From assembly GCA_902580565.1 (NCBI GenBank), contig CACHLD010000006.1:1-62919 (forward strand): a stretch of 62,919 bases of DNA, read 5' to 3'. Below the pieces are notes generated by a model. It was not told the DNA's origin. It made no database searches and worked only from the letters and a program-made list of their open reading frames with translations. This DNA comes from an uncultured Pelagibacteraceae bacterium. GTDB lineage: Bacteria; Pseudomonadota; Alphaproteobacteria; Pelagibacterales; Pelagibacteraceae. Position 1 is the first letter of the stretch. Each line of letters opens with the position of its first letter. This document shows, piece by piece, positions 26,887-35,682 of this stretch. Position numbers and translations under genes: made by a program.

Positions 26887-26943
26887 TGGTTTAAATAAGA
26901 CCAATTTTCCGTTGAAAACAGATATATTAGGTCTTATATACCA
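26887..26943. repeat. nested inverted repeat between lptF and pepA
   Basis: Two inverted half-sites, TGGT (26887-26890) plus ATAAGACC (26895-26902), and GGTCTTAT (26930-26937) plus ACCA (26940-26943), are perfectly complementary arm by arm. Between them sits a second small hairpin TTTTC-CGTT-GAAAA (26905-26918). It may be a two-site operator for the divergent promoters or a structured RNA. It lies in the largest intergenic region of this half of the window. Confidence 0.6.
26912..26940 (+). promoter_or_regulatory. candidate promoter of pepA-ndk
   Basis: -35 TTGAAA (26912-26917), 17-base spacer, -10 TATATA (26935-26940). The predicted start is near 26947, about 27 bases before the pepA ATG. 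The -10 overlaps the right arm of the inverted repeat, so a protein bound there would block it. Motif inspection only. Confidence 0.4.
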
Positions 26944-26973
26944 TTTTACTCAAAGAGATTTATTTGAAAATTT

Positions 26974-28428
26974 ATGTCTATTAAAATCAATTATACAAAA
27001 AAAACAAGTCACAAGCCTTCAGGCAATTTGGTCTTATTTTCTAACGATAAGTTTAATATTAATAATCTAAAAAATGATCTTTCAAGCAACGAATTTTCTT
27101 ACGTAAATGATTTGTTAAAAAGTAGTGATTTGAAAAAAAACCTATTTGTATTTGAAGTTAATTCAAAAAAAAAGATAGTTTTAATCTCAATTAAAAATAA
27201 TTTAAAAACTTTTGATATAGAAAATCTTGGAGCAGAATTTTATGGACGTATTAATTATGGAAAAAATAGTGAGTATTTTATAATTTCAGAAAGTATTATG
27301 AGTAAAAATAATAATTTTTTAGGGCATTTCCTGCATGGAATGAAACTAAAATCTTATGAATTTAAAAAATATAAAACAAAAAAAGAAACAAGACTTATAT
27401 CTTTAAACGTAGTTGGAAATAAAAAACCCTCAAATCAAAATCAATTAAAATTTAACGCATTAGAAGAGGGAACATTTTATGCAAGAGATTTAGTGTCTGA
27501 ACCAGGAAATGTCTTACATCCCGATGAGTATGCAAAAAGATTAAGCACTTTAAGAAAAGATGGTTTAAAAATAAATATTTATGATGAAAAAAAATTAAAA
27601 AAATTAGGTATGTATGCCTTACTTGGTGTTGGTCAAGGAAGTGTAAGGGGATCATATCTTGTAACAATGGAGTGGAATGGAGCAAAAAATAATTCTAAAC
27701 CCCTTGCTTTTGTTGGAAAAGGAGTTTGTTTTGATACGGGAGGATATTCTCTTAAGCCAGCTAGATTTATGGAAGATATGACTTATGATATGGCAGGTTC
27801 GGCTACGGTAGTTGGTTTAATGAAAAACCTAGCTTTAAGAAAAGCAAAAGTCAATGCAGTAGGTGTTGTTGGGCTTGTAGAAAATATGGTTAGCGGGAAT
27901 GCACAAAGACCTGGAGATATTGTAAAATCTTATAGCGGTAAAACCATCGAAGTATTAAATACTGACGCAGAGGGCAGGTTAGTTTTAGCAGACGCATTGA
28001 CTTTTACAGAAAAAAAATTCAAACCAAGATTTATCATTGATTTAGCAACTTTAACTGGTGCGATCATTGTTTGTTTAGGATCTGAGTATGCGGGTCTTTT
28101 TTCAAATGATGATAATTTATCTCAACAAATCTATAAAGCTGGCGAAAAGGTTGAGGAGAAGGTATGGAGAATGCCTCTTCATAAAAATTATGATAAACTT
28201 ATGAATTCTAAAAATGCAGACATGCAAAATATAAATTACGTTGGTGGAGCTGGATCAACAACAGCAGCTCAATTTTTGCAAAGATTTATTTTAAATAAAA
28301 CTCCCTGGGCGCATTTAGATATTGCTGGAATGGCATTCTCAAAATATGGAGGCGCTTTAAATTCAAAAGGAGCAACAGGATTTGGAGTAAGACTTCTTAA
28401 CCAACTCATAGAAGAGAATTATGAGTAA
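26974..28428 (+). CDS. pepA: leucyl aminopeptidase (M17)
   Basis: Cytosolic two-metal exopeptidase that removes N-terminal residues from peptides. It has 484 residues. Metal-binding and catalytic motifs: VGKGVCFDTGGYSLKPA (Lys, Asp) and the M17 signature NTDAEGRLVLADAL; GGAGSTTAAQFLQRF and TPWAHLDIAGMA follow. The N-terminal domain is poorly conserved, as usual. The 3' end overlaps ndk by 8 bases. Confidence 0.96.
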   Translation: MSIKINYTKKTSHKPSGNLVLFSNDKFNINNLKNDLSSNEFSYVNDLLKSSDLKKNLFVFEVNSKKKIVLISIKNNLKTFDIENLGAEFYGRINYGKNSEYFIISESIMSKNNNFLGHFLHGMKLKSYEFKKYKTKKETRLISLNVVGNKKPSNQNQLKFNALEEGTFYARDLVSEPGNVLHPDEYAKRLSTLRKDGLKINIYDEKKLKKLGMYALLGVGQGSVRGSYLVTMEWNGAKNNSKPLAFVGKGVCFDTGGYSLKPARFMEDMTYDMAGSATVVGLMKNLALRKAKVNAVGVVGLVENMVSGNAQRPGDIVKSYSGKTIEVLNTDAEGRLVLADALTFTEKKFKPRFIIDLATLTGAIIVCLGSEYAGLFSNDDNLSQQIYKAGEKVEEKVWRMPLHKNYDKLMNSKNADMQNINYVGGAGSTTAAQFLQRFILNKTPWAHLDIAGMAFSKYGGALNSKGATGFGVRLLNQLIEENYE

Positions 28429-28831
28429 TATAGAACAAACTCTCTCAATTATTAAACCTGATGCTGTTGAAAGAAATCTAATTGAAAATATAAAGTCAAT
28501 TTTTACTAGTAATAATTTAAACATTAAAGAGACAAAAAAAATACATTTGACAAAAGAAGAAGCAGCTGAATTTTATAGTGTCCATCAATCTAAACCTTTT
28601 TATGACAATTTATGTTCTTATTTATCTTCTGGACCCATTGTTGTTATGATTCTTGAGGGAGAAAATGCGGTGTTATCAAACAGAAAATTAATGGGTGCTA
28701 CAGATCCAAAAAACGCAGAAAAAAATACAATAAGAAAGTTATATGGCATATCTATAGATAAAAATTCAGTACATGGGTCAGATTCTGTCGATAACGCAAA
28801 AAAAGAAATCAATTTTTTTTTTAAGAATTAA
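28421..28831 (+). CDS. ndk: nucleoside diphosphate kinase
   Basis: Interconverts NDPs and NTPs. It has 136 residues. Family markers: SIIKPDAVERN at the N-terminus, LEGENAVLSNRKLMGATDP, and the phosphohistidine motif NSVHGSDSVDNAKKEI. Coupled to pepA by an 8-base overlap and meets purN tail to tail with a 4-base overlap (TTAA). Confidence 0.97.
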   Translation: MSNIEQTLSIIKPDAVERNLIENIKSIFTSNNLNIKETKKIHLTKEEAAEFYSVHQSKPFYDNLCSYLSSGPIVVMILEGENAVLSNRKLMGATDPKNAEKNTIRKLYGISIDKNSVHGSDSVDNAKKEINFFFKN

Positions 28832-29391
28832 TAATATCTAAAAATTTTTATAATTGCTTCAGAAAAAGCATTTTGTTCAAGTTTATGAGTTTTAATTTTT
28901 AAATTTTGTTCTTTATCTTTTTTATTTATAAAAAAAAATTTTTGTACAATAGATTTTCCACTATCTAAATTTTCATTAACAAAATGAACTGTGCAACCTG
29001 TTTTTGTCTCTTTATTTTTTAACACTCGTTCATAAGTATTTAGCCCTTTATACTTTGGAAGCAAAGATGGATGAATATTAATGATTTTTTTTCCGAATTT
29101 TCTTATAAAATTTTTTGATAAGATTTTCATATAACCAGCTAAACAAATCAAAGATATATTATGCTTTCTAAGTTCATTTAATATAAAATTTTCAAAATTT
29201 CTTTTTTTAGTGTTTATAATAAAAAAAGGTATTGAATTTTTTTTGGCGTGGTTAACACCATTTGCTTTTAAATTATTACAGACTACTAGATTAATATTTA
29301 TCGGGAAATTAGTATCTCTAGATCTTTTTATTAAAGATTTTAAATTAGATCCGTAACCTGAAATAAAAACACATGCATTTTTTTTCACCAT
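28828..29391 (-). CDS. purN: phosphoribosylglycinamide formyltransferase
   Basis: Third step of purine synthesis: formylates GAR with 10-formyl-THF. It has 187 residues. Motifs FISGYGSNLKSLI at the N-terminus, LAGYMKILS, the catalytic INIHPSLLPKYKG (Asn, His) and GCTVHFVNENLDSGKSI (Asp). Start overlaps the purM end by 7 bases. Confidence 0.95.
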   Translation of the reverse strand: MVKKNACVFISGYGSNLKSLIKRSRDTNFPININLVVCNNLKANGVNHAKKNSIPFFIINTKKRNFENFILNELRKHNISLICLAGYMKILSKNFIRKFGKKIINIHPSLLPKYKGLNTYERVLKNKETKTGCTVHFVNENLDSGKSIVQKFFFINKKDKEQNLKIKTHKLEQNAFSEAIIKIFRYY

Positions 29392-30413
29392 GATAATGAA
29401 TTAACTAAATTAATTTTTTTCTTATCTTTTGAAATATGACCAATTTCGTATGGCATAAATTCTTTTGAAAAATATTTTTTGATTTGATTTTTTTTACTTT
29501 TATCTACGATTAAACAAAATCCAACTCCACAATTAAATGTTTTAAGCATTTCTGGATCAGAAATGTTTTTTGATTTTATCCATTTGAATACTCTTTTAGT
29601 CTTTATTTTAGATAAATCTATATTAATTGAGAGGTTTGTTGGAACTGATCTTGAAATATTCTCTATTAAACCTCCTCCAGTTATATGAGATGCTGAATTA
29701 ATTAAATTTTTATTAACCAATTTCATTATTTCTTTGACATAAATTTTAGTTGGTTTTAGTAACTCTTTTCTTAAATTTTTATTTATTTTTACTTTTTTTA
29801 AAATTGATCTGATAAGGGAATATCCATTTGAGTGAATACCACTTGAAGGTATTGCCAATATAATATTTTTGTTTTTAACTCTAGTTTTATTTAATATTTT
29901 TTTTTTGGAAACAATACCAACGCTAAATCCAGCGAGATCAAACTTATCCTTTGAATAAATTCCCGGCATCTCTGCTGTTTCTCCACCAATAAGTTCACAG
30001 TCAGAAATTCTGCAACCTTTTAAAATACCTTTAAGAATTTTTTTAGTTTTGTTGAGATCAAGTTTTCCAATAGCGATATAATCTAAAAAAAATAATGGCT
30101 TTGCTCCTTGAACAATTAGGTCATTTACACACATTGCAACAAGATCTATACCTATTGTGTCAAATTTTTTAAACTTATTTGCCAAATCAATTTTAGTACC
30201 CACACCATCTGTACAAGAGATAATTACTGGTTGTTTAATTTTGATATTACTTATGTCAAAACTAGATCCAAAAGCTCCTATATTACTAGCATTAAAGGAA
30301 GTATTCCTTTTTTTGACATTTTTTTTGGATAATTTAGCAATGTGCTTAACAAATTTATTAGCTATAGAAATATCTACACCGCTTTTTTTATAACTATTTT
30401 GCATTTTTTTCAT
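29385..30413 (-). CDS. purM: phosphoribosylformylglycinamidine cyclo-ligase
   Basis: AIR synthetase, the fifth step of purine synthesis. It has 342 residues. Motifs SGVDISIANKFV at the N-terminus, SCTDGVGTKIDLA, GGETAEMPGIYSKDKFDLAG and HITGGGLIENISR are typical of PurM. Upstream, the divergent DUF2066-like gene begins only 8 bases away, so the purM promoter must lie inside that gene or beyond it. Confidence 0.96.
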   Translation of the reverse strand: MKKMQNSYKKSGVDISIANKFVKHIAKLSKKNVKKRNTSFNASNIGAFGSSFDISNIKIKQPVIISCTDGVGTKIDLANKFKKFDTIGIDLVAMCVNDLIVQGAKPLFFLDYIAIGKLDLNKTKKILKGILKGCRISDCELIGGETAEMPGIYSKDKFDLAGFSVGIVSKKKILNKTRVKNKNIILAIPSSGIHSNGYSLIRSILKKVKINKNLRKELLKPTKIYVKEIMKLVNKNLINSASHITGGGLIENISRSVPTNLSINIDLSKIKTKRVFKWIKSKNISDPEMLKTFNCGVGFCLIVDKSKKNQIKKYFSKEFMPYEIGHISKDKKKINLVNSLSW

Positions 30414-30421
30414 TTATAAAA

Positions 30422-31492
30422 ATGGTAGTTAAAAGTATGAGAAATTTAATATTTATCAAATTCATTTTAATTGTTTTATTTCAAACTGGAAATGTTTTAT
30501 CAGAAAATAACATTTTTAATGTTAATAATATTGAGATAAACAAAAAAACTTACAAAAATAAAGAAAAAATTATTGATCAGGCATTTAAACAGGGTTTTAA
30601 TAATTTAACCAATAGACTTTTAATAAAAGATGATTTTGAGAAACTTTCAACTTCTAATTTAAATCAAATTAAAAATTTGATTTCATATTATCAAATCAAA
30701 GAAAAAGAAAATAAACAAAAAGATGAAGATACAGTTATAATTAACATTTTTTTTGATAAAGAAAAATTACATGATTTTTTTTATACAAGAAATATTCTTT
30801 ATTCTGATTTAATTAATTCCGAAATAGTAATATTTCCGTTGTTAATTTATGAAAAGAAATATTTTATTTATAGTAAAAATTATTTTTATGAAAATTGGAA
30901 TAATGAGACAGGCAATCCAAACAATTTAATTCAATATATTTTACCTGTTGAAAAGATAGAAAACATAGAAAGAATTGAAAGCAATAAACAAAATATTTTT
31001 AAACTCGATATTTCAAAATTTTTTGAAGAATACGATAATAATAATAAAGTGTTTGCTGCTATAGAAATTAATGAAAAAAATGCTAAAATTTTTCTAAACT
31101 CGATAATTGAAAATAAAAAAATAAACAAAACTCTTAAAATTGAAAGAAGAGATTTAAGTAAAAAAAAATTTTATGATAAAATAATTATTAAAACTAAAAA
31201 TGTGATACAAGATTTGGTTAAATCACAAAATTTAATTGATGTAAGAACACCGTCATTCTTAAATGTAAAGATCAATCTTGAGAAAAGAAAAAAAAATAAA
31301 TTTTTTGAATTTAATAATCGATTAAAAAATATAGATTTAATAGATAGTTTTTATGTACAAGAACTTAACAAAGATTATATCTTAATAAAAATTAAATATC
31401 TTGGAAAAATTACAAAAATTATTAAAAAACTTGAGGACCAAAATATGATTTTAAAAATGATTCAAAATGAATGGGAATTAAATATAATTTGA
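30422..31492 (+). CDS. DUF2066-like exported protein
   Basis: 356 residues with an N-terminal signal sequence (from the second ATG at 30437: MRNLIFIKFILIVLFQTGNV). The body is Lys/Asn/Ile rich. I recognise no catalytic motif. The position between purMN and hda matches the DUF2066 protein found there in other proteobacteria, and the size and exported nature agree, but the sequence itself is too divergent to be sure. The true start may be 30437 rather than 30422. Confidence 0.7.
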   Translation: MVVKSMRNLIFIKFILIVLFQTGNVLSENNIFNVNNIEINKKTYKNKEKIIDQAFKQGFNNLTNRLLIKDDFEKLSTSNLNQIKNLISYYQIKEKENKQKDEDTVIINIFFDKEKLHDFFYTRNILYSDLINSEIVIFPLLIYEKKYFIYSKNYFYENWNNETGNPNNLIQYILPVEKIENIERIESNKQNIFKLDISKFFEEYDNNNKVFAAIEINEKNAKIFLNSIIENKKINKTLKIERRDLSKKKFYDKIIIKTKNVIQDLVKSQNLIDVRTPSFLNVKINLEKRKKNKFFEFNNRLKNIDLIDSFYVQELNKDYILIKIKYLGKITKIIKKLEDQNMILKMIQNEWELNII

Positions 31493-31493
31493 A

Positions 31494-32153
31494 ATGAGTC
31501 AGCTTGTATTTAAATTTCCTTTCAAAATAAAATATTACGAACAGGATTATTATGTTTCAAGCAATAATTTTTCAGCTTATAAGTTAATTGAAGGCTGGCC
31601 AAATTGGCCACAAAAGTGGGTAAATATTTTTGGACCTAGAGGTTGTGGAAAAACACATTTAGCAAATATCCTAAGAAAAAAAATTAATTCTGTTGAAATT
31701 CTAGATGCAAACAAAATCAATAGCGAAATTATGTCAAAATTTAACAATTTTGAATGTCTAATAATTGAGGATTTTCAAAATAATATAAAAGAAAATCTTT
31801 TTTACTCAATATTAAATCAGTCTAAACAATTTAATAATTATATTTTAATAAATTCAAATTTTCCAATAAAGGAAATGCAATTTGAAACAAAAGACTTAAA
31901 ATCTAGAACAGACAGTTTTTTAGGTCTAGGAATCGAATTACCTACCGATAGTTTATTAAGAGTAATAATTTCAAAAACATTTTCAGATAAACAAATTAAT
32001 ATTAGCCCAAAAGTCACTGAATATATTATTAAGAATATTGATAGGTCTTATGAGAAAGTATTCAAATTTATCAAAGATATTGACAACTTATCTTTATCTT
32101 CTGGAAAATCGATAAATATTAATTTAATAAAAAAAGTATTAATTAATGAATAA
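31494..32153 (+). CDS. hda: Hda-like DnaA-related AAA+ protein
   Basis: Likely regulator of DnaA activity after replication initiation (regulatory inactivation with the DNA clamp). It has 219 residues. Walker A GPRGCGKTHLANI near residue 49, Walker B ECLIIEDF, and sensor/lid segments like those of DnaA domain III, but no DNA-binding domain IV. The N-terminus MSQLVFKFPFK resembles the clamp-binding end of Hda. Overlaps aspS by 8 bases. Confidence 0.88.
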   Translation: MSQLVFKFPFKIKYYEQDYYVSSNNFSAYKLIEGWPNWPQKWVNIFGPRGCGKTHLANILRKKINSVEILDANKINSEIMSKFNNFECLIIEDFQNNIKENLFYSILNQSKQFNNYILINSNFPIKEMQFETKDLKSRTDSFLGLGIELPTDSLLRVIISKTFSDKQINISPKVTEYIIKNIDRSYEKVFKFIKDIDNLSLSSGKSININLIKKVLINE

Positions 32154-33933
32154 ATATAGAACTCATAATTGTTACGAACTGAATGAAAAAGACACTGGGA
32201 AAATTGTGTCTTTATCAGGATGGTTACATAGAAAAAGAGATCACGGAAATTTATTATTTATCGATTTAAGAGACCACTTTGGTTTAACTCAATGCGTGAT
32301 AGAAAATAAAAATAAATTCTTTCCAATTTTAGAAAAATTAAGATCAGAGTCCGTTATCACAGTTTCTGGAAAAGTTGTTAAAAGAGGAAAAGGAACAGAA
32401 AATTTAGATCTTGGCACAGGTAAAATCGAAATAGAAATACAATCTGTTAAAATTTTATCAGAGTCAAAAGATCTACCAATGCCAGTTTTCGGCGAACAAG
32501 ACTACCCGGAGGATATAAGACTCAAATATAGATTTTTGGATTTAAGAAGAGAAGCAATGCACAAAAATATAATCTTAAGATCTAAAGTAATTTCATTTAT
32601 TAGGGAGGAAATGTTAAAGTTAGGCTTCCTTGAATATCAAACTCCTATTTTAACATCTTCAAGCCCTGAAGGAGCTAGAGATTTTTTAGTGCCAAGTAGA
32701 TTAAACCCAGGTAAATTTTACGCTTTACCTCAAGCTCCCCAACAATTTAAGCAATTAATAATGGTTTCAGGATTTGATAAGTATTTTCAAATCGCACCTT
32801 GTTTTAGAGATGAAGATGCTAGAGCAGATAGAAGTCCTGGTGAATTTTATCAACTTGATATTGAAATGTCTTTTGTAGAACAAGATGATGTTTTTAAAGT
32901 TATCGAAGCCTTAATGGTTAGATTATTTAAAAAATTTTCCTCTAAAAAAATGTTATATGAAAAATTTCCTAGAATTTCCTATCATGAGTCAATGTTAAAA
33001 TATGGAACAGATAAACCAGACTTAAGAAATCCTTTAATTATAAGTGATGTGACAAACATTTTTAATAGAGAAGATGTTAAATTTGAAATTTTTAAAAAGT
33101 TAGTAAATTCAGGAGCTAAAGTTAGATGTATAGTTACTAAAAATACTAAAGATAAACCTAGAAGTTTCTTTGATAATATTGATAAGTGGGCTAAAGAACA
33201 GGGAGCATCTGGTCTAGCTTATTTTACACTTGAAAAAGATGATAAAATTTGCGGAAAAGGTCCAGTTGGAAAATTTTTTAGTGAAGAGTCCCTAAAAGAA
33301 ATTATGAAAATTTCTAAAGCTGAAGTAGGCGACAGCCTTTTTTTCGCATGTGGTAAACAAACAGAGATAGAAAAAATTTTGTCAATTTCAAGAGATAAAA
33401 TCGCAAAAGATCTTAATTTAATAAATAATGAACAATTCGCTTTTTGTTGGATTGTTGATTATCCTATGTATGAGTTAGATGATCAAACTAAAAAAATAAA
33501 ATTTAGTCATAATCCTTTTTCTATGCCTCAAGGCGATATAGAAAAATTAGATTTCAAAAATCCTTTAAGTATTAAAGCGCAACAATATGATATTGTTTGT
33601 AATGGAGTAGAGCTATCTTCTGGAGCTATAAGAAACTATTTACCAGAATTAATGTATAAACTATTTTCAGTTGCCGGATATGGTAAAAAACAAGTAGATG
33701 AAAAATTTAGCGGAATGATAAATGCATTTAGTTATGGAGCTCCACCACACGGCGGGATCGCTCCAGGTATTGATAGAATTGTAATGTTATTAGCAGATGA
33801 AAAAAATATAAGAGAGGTAACTTTGTTCCCAATGAATCAAAATGCACAAGATCTAATGATGAAAGCTCCCTCCGAGGTAGATGAAAAACAACTTAAAGAA
33901 CTCGGTTTAAAAAAGAATATTAAGAAAAATTAG
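32146..33933 (+). CDS. aspS: aspartyl-tRNA synthetase
   Basis: Class II synthetase, 595 residues, bacterial type with N-terminal OB anticodon-binding domain ([20 protein letters not shown]), motif 2 [19 protein letters not shown], an inserted GAD domain (about residues 290-420) and motif 3 [18 protein letters not shown]. Whether it also charges tRNA-Asn cannot be told. Convergent with the next gene, 4-base overlap (TTAG). Confidence 0.97.
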   Translation: MNKYRTHNCYELNEKDTGKIVSLSGWLHRKRDHGNLLFIDLRDHFGLTQCVIENKNKFFPILEKLRSESVITVSGKVVKRGKGTENLDLGTGKIEIEIQSVKILSESKDLPMPVFGEQDYPEDIRLKYRFLDLRREAMHKNIILRSKVISFIREEMLKLGFLEYQTPILTSSSPEGARDFLVPSRLNPGKFYALPQAPQQFKQLIMVSGFDKYFQIAPCFRDEDARADRSPGEFYQLDIEMSFVEQDDVFKVIEALMVRLFKKFSSKKMLYEKFPRISYHESMLKYGTDKPDLRNPLIISDVTNIFNREDVKFEIFKKLVNSGAKVRCIVTKNTKDKPRSFFDNIDKWAKEQGASGLAYFTLEKDDKICGKGPVGKFFSEESLKEIMKISKAEVGDSLFFACGKQTEIEKILSISRDKIAKDLNLINNEQFAFCWIVDYPMYELDDQTKKIKFSHNPFSMPQGDIEKLDFKNPLSIKAQQYDIVCNGVELSSGAIRNYLPELMYKLFSVAGYGKKQVDEKFSGMINAFSYGAPPHGGIAPGIDRIVMLLADEKNIREVTLFPMNQNAQDLMMKAPSEVDEKQLKELGLKKNIKKN

Positions 33934-34751
33934 CTTTTAGATTTTAAGTTAATTCTAACGTCTGAGAGATCAACTAGTTTTTCTTTATAATTGCTTCTTA
34001 CAAAACCTTTTGAGGTGATATTTTTTACTATTTTCAAAAACTTCTCATCAGTACTATCATTATTTAAATCAGTTGTACTCGCTATAGAAGGAGTGTGAGC
34101 TAACTCTTCTTTATCTAAATAAGAAATTGCAAGTTCCCTGAAAACGTAGTCCAAAATTGATGACGCACTTAGTATCCTATCATTTCCTAATACATTTCCA
34201 GACGGTTCAAATTTTGTGTCAATAAAAGCATCAACATATTCATCAAGTGGCACTCCGTACTGTAAACCAAGAGATATAGCTATAGCAAAATTATTCATCA
34301 TGGCTTTTACTAGTTCACCTTCTTTATTGGTATCAATAAAAATCTCACCAATTTTACCGTCATCATACTCTCCAGTATGTAAATATACTTTATGATCACC
34401 TATTTGAGCTTTTTGAATATAACCTTTTCTTCGATCAGGCATTTTGAATCTTGCTTTATTCTTAACATTTAAGGGGTTATTTTCGTTTACGACTCTTTGT
34501 TTATTAGAATTTAAAATTTTGTCTGTGACTGAAGAGGGTGAAAGTTTATCCTTTTCTTGAATGCTTTTAATAGGATCTTTTCTGTCTCCTATTTTTTTTG
34601 TTTTTCGATTATTCAATTTTACGTCAATAACTTCGACCTCTCCATCCTTCCTTTGGTCTATTTTGTCCAGCTCCTGATCATTAAGGCTTTCAAGCTTGTG
34701 CACTGTTTTAAATGTGCAAGTATAATATGTTTCAACTAAAAATTTTTTCAT
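33930..34751 (-). CDS. orphan protein resembling the C-terminal domain of B12-dependent ribonucleotide reductase
   Basis: 273 residues. The part from about residue 105 to 220 strongly resembles the C-terminal region of alphaproteobacterial Nrd[58 protein letters not shown], and [14 protein letters not shown]. The catalytic (alpha) barrel of ribonucleotide reductase is not present. The N-terminal 60 residues form a separate small domain ([12 protein letters not shown] ... [14 protein letters not shown]). The first ATG gives a natural start, so it looks like an intact gene rather than a broken fragment. Function unknown; it could be a regulatory or partner subunit. Confidence 0.85.
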   Translation of the reverse strand: MKKFLVETYYTCTFKTVHKLESLNDQELDKIDQRKDGEVEVIDVKLNNRKTKKIGDRKDPIKSIQEKDKLSPSSVTDKILNSNKQRVVNENNPLNVKNKARFKMPDRRKGYIQKAQIGDHKVYLHTGEYDDGKIGEIFIDTNKEGELVKAMMNNFAIAISLGLQYGVPLDEYVDAFIDTKFEPSGNVLGNDRILSASSILDYVFRELAISYLDKEELAHTPSIASTTDLNNDSTDEKFLKIVKNITSKGFVRSNYKEKLVDLSDVRINLKSKS

Positions 34752-34802
34752 TTTTAAGGAATCTTTTGATTAAACATATATAGCAAAAATCATAGGTGTC
34801 TG

Positions 34803-34818
34803 GTATAAATATTTATAC
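34803..34818. repeat. perfect 16-bp palindrome in the divergent region before the NDUFA12-like gene
   Basis: GTATAAATATTTATAC is identical on both strands. It lies 25 bases before the NDUFA12-like start and 51 bases before the divergent orphan gene. It could be an operator or simply A+T-rich promoter sequence (it contains TATAAA on both strands). It does not match the NrdR box. Confidence 0.5.
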
Positions 34819-34843
34819 ACTTATAAATTGTGTGGATTTAAAA

Positions 34844-35194
34844 ATGTCTCTTAAAATTTTTTTTACGTGGTGGAATAGACAAACATTTGGAACTTTTTTA
34901 AAAACTTTGTTTTTCGGAAAATATGTTGGAAAAGACGAATTTGGAAACAAATATTACAAAGATAAATCAGATAAACGTTGGGTGATATATCATAAAAATA
35001 TTGAGGCTACCAAAATTACATCTGATTGGTTTTTATGGATGCATCATACAATAGACAAAATACCAAACGATAATGAAAAGAAATTTGATTGGCAAAAAAA
35101 ACATTTAGAGAATAAAACTGGTTCTCCGGACGCCTATAAACCTATAAAGATAAAAAAAAACAGCCAATTAAAAAAATACGAAACTTGGAAATGA
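34844..35194 (+). CDS. NDUFA12-family NADH:ubiquinone oxidoreductase accessory subunit
   Basis: 116 residues. The sequence KIFFTWWNRQTFGTFLKTLF, GKYVGKDEFGNKYY, RWVIYHKNIEATKITSDW, WFLWMHHTID and the end SPDAYKPI...YETWK are characteristic of the mitochondrial/alphaproteobacterial NDUFA12 (B17.2) subunit of complex I. The ATG at 34844 gives the family N-terminus; a GTG 48 bases upstream is possible but unneeded. The stop overlaps the next start (ATGA). Confidence 0.92.
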   Translation: MSLKIFFTWWNRQTFGTFLKTLFFGKYVGKDEFGNKYYKDKSDKRWVIYHKNIEATKITSDWFLWMHHTIDKIPNDNEKKFDWQKKHLENKTGSPDAYKPIKIKKNSQLKKYETWK

Positions 35195-35682
35195 AAAAAA
35201 TCTTTTTTATAATCTTTTTATTATTTATTAATAATAATTTACCGGCAGAAGAAAAAATTCTAACATCTCCATTAATTAACCTAGAAGAGCTTAAACCTAG
35301 TTTTGAGGAAATAGACGAATCAGTTGAGGAGCCTCTAGATAATGAAATGATAAAGAATAAAAAACTATCACCTACTTATAATGCTACCAGTGTAGTACTA
35401 ATCGGTTTAGATAAAATTACTGCTAAAACTTCAGAAATAAGGGTTAACATGGGTGAAACTACAAAATTTGGACCTTTAGAAATAAAAGTTTTAAAATGTG
35501 GAAAAATTATTTCAAATAATTTGCAAGATACAGTTGCTTACATACAAGTAAAAGATTTATCAGATAATGATGATGAAAAGGTTTTTATTTTTAACGGTTG
35601 GACTTTTTCTTCTGATGCAACAATTGCTCCTTTTGACCATGCAATTTATGACTTACAATTAATTAATTGTCATAACGTTTAA
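35191..35682 (+). CDS. DUF2155 family exported protein
   Basis: 163 residues from the ATG at 35191. Signal peptide MKKIFFIIFLLFINNNLPA. The mature part contains the DUF2155 pattern: an ATSVVLIGLDKITAKT block followed by RVNMGETTKFGPLEIKVLKC, and FNGWTFSSDATIAPFDHAIY near the end. Widely found next to NDUFA12 in alphaproteobacteria; function unknown. Convergent with accC, sharing TTAA. Confidence 0.9.
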   Translation: MKKIFFIIFLLFINNNLPAEEKILTSPLINLEELKPSFEEIDESVEEPLDNEMIKNKKLSPTYNATSVVLIGLDKITAKTSEIRVNMGETTKFGPLEIKVLKCGKIISNNLQDTVAYIQVKDLSDNDDEKVFIFNGWTFSSDATIAPFDHAIYDLQLINCHNV

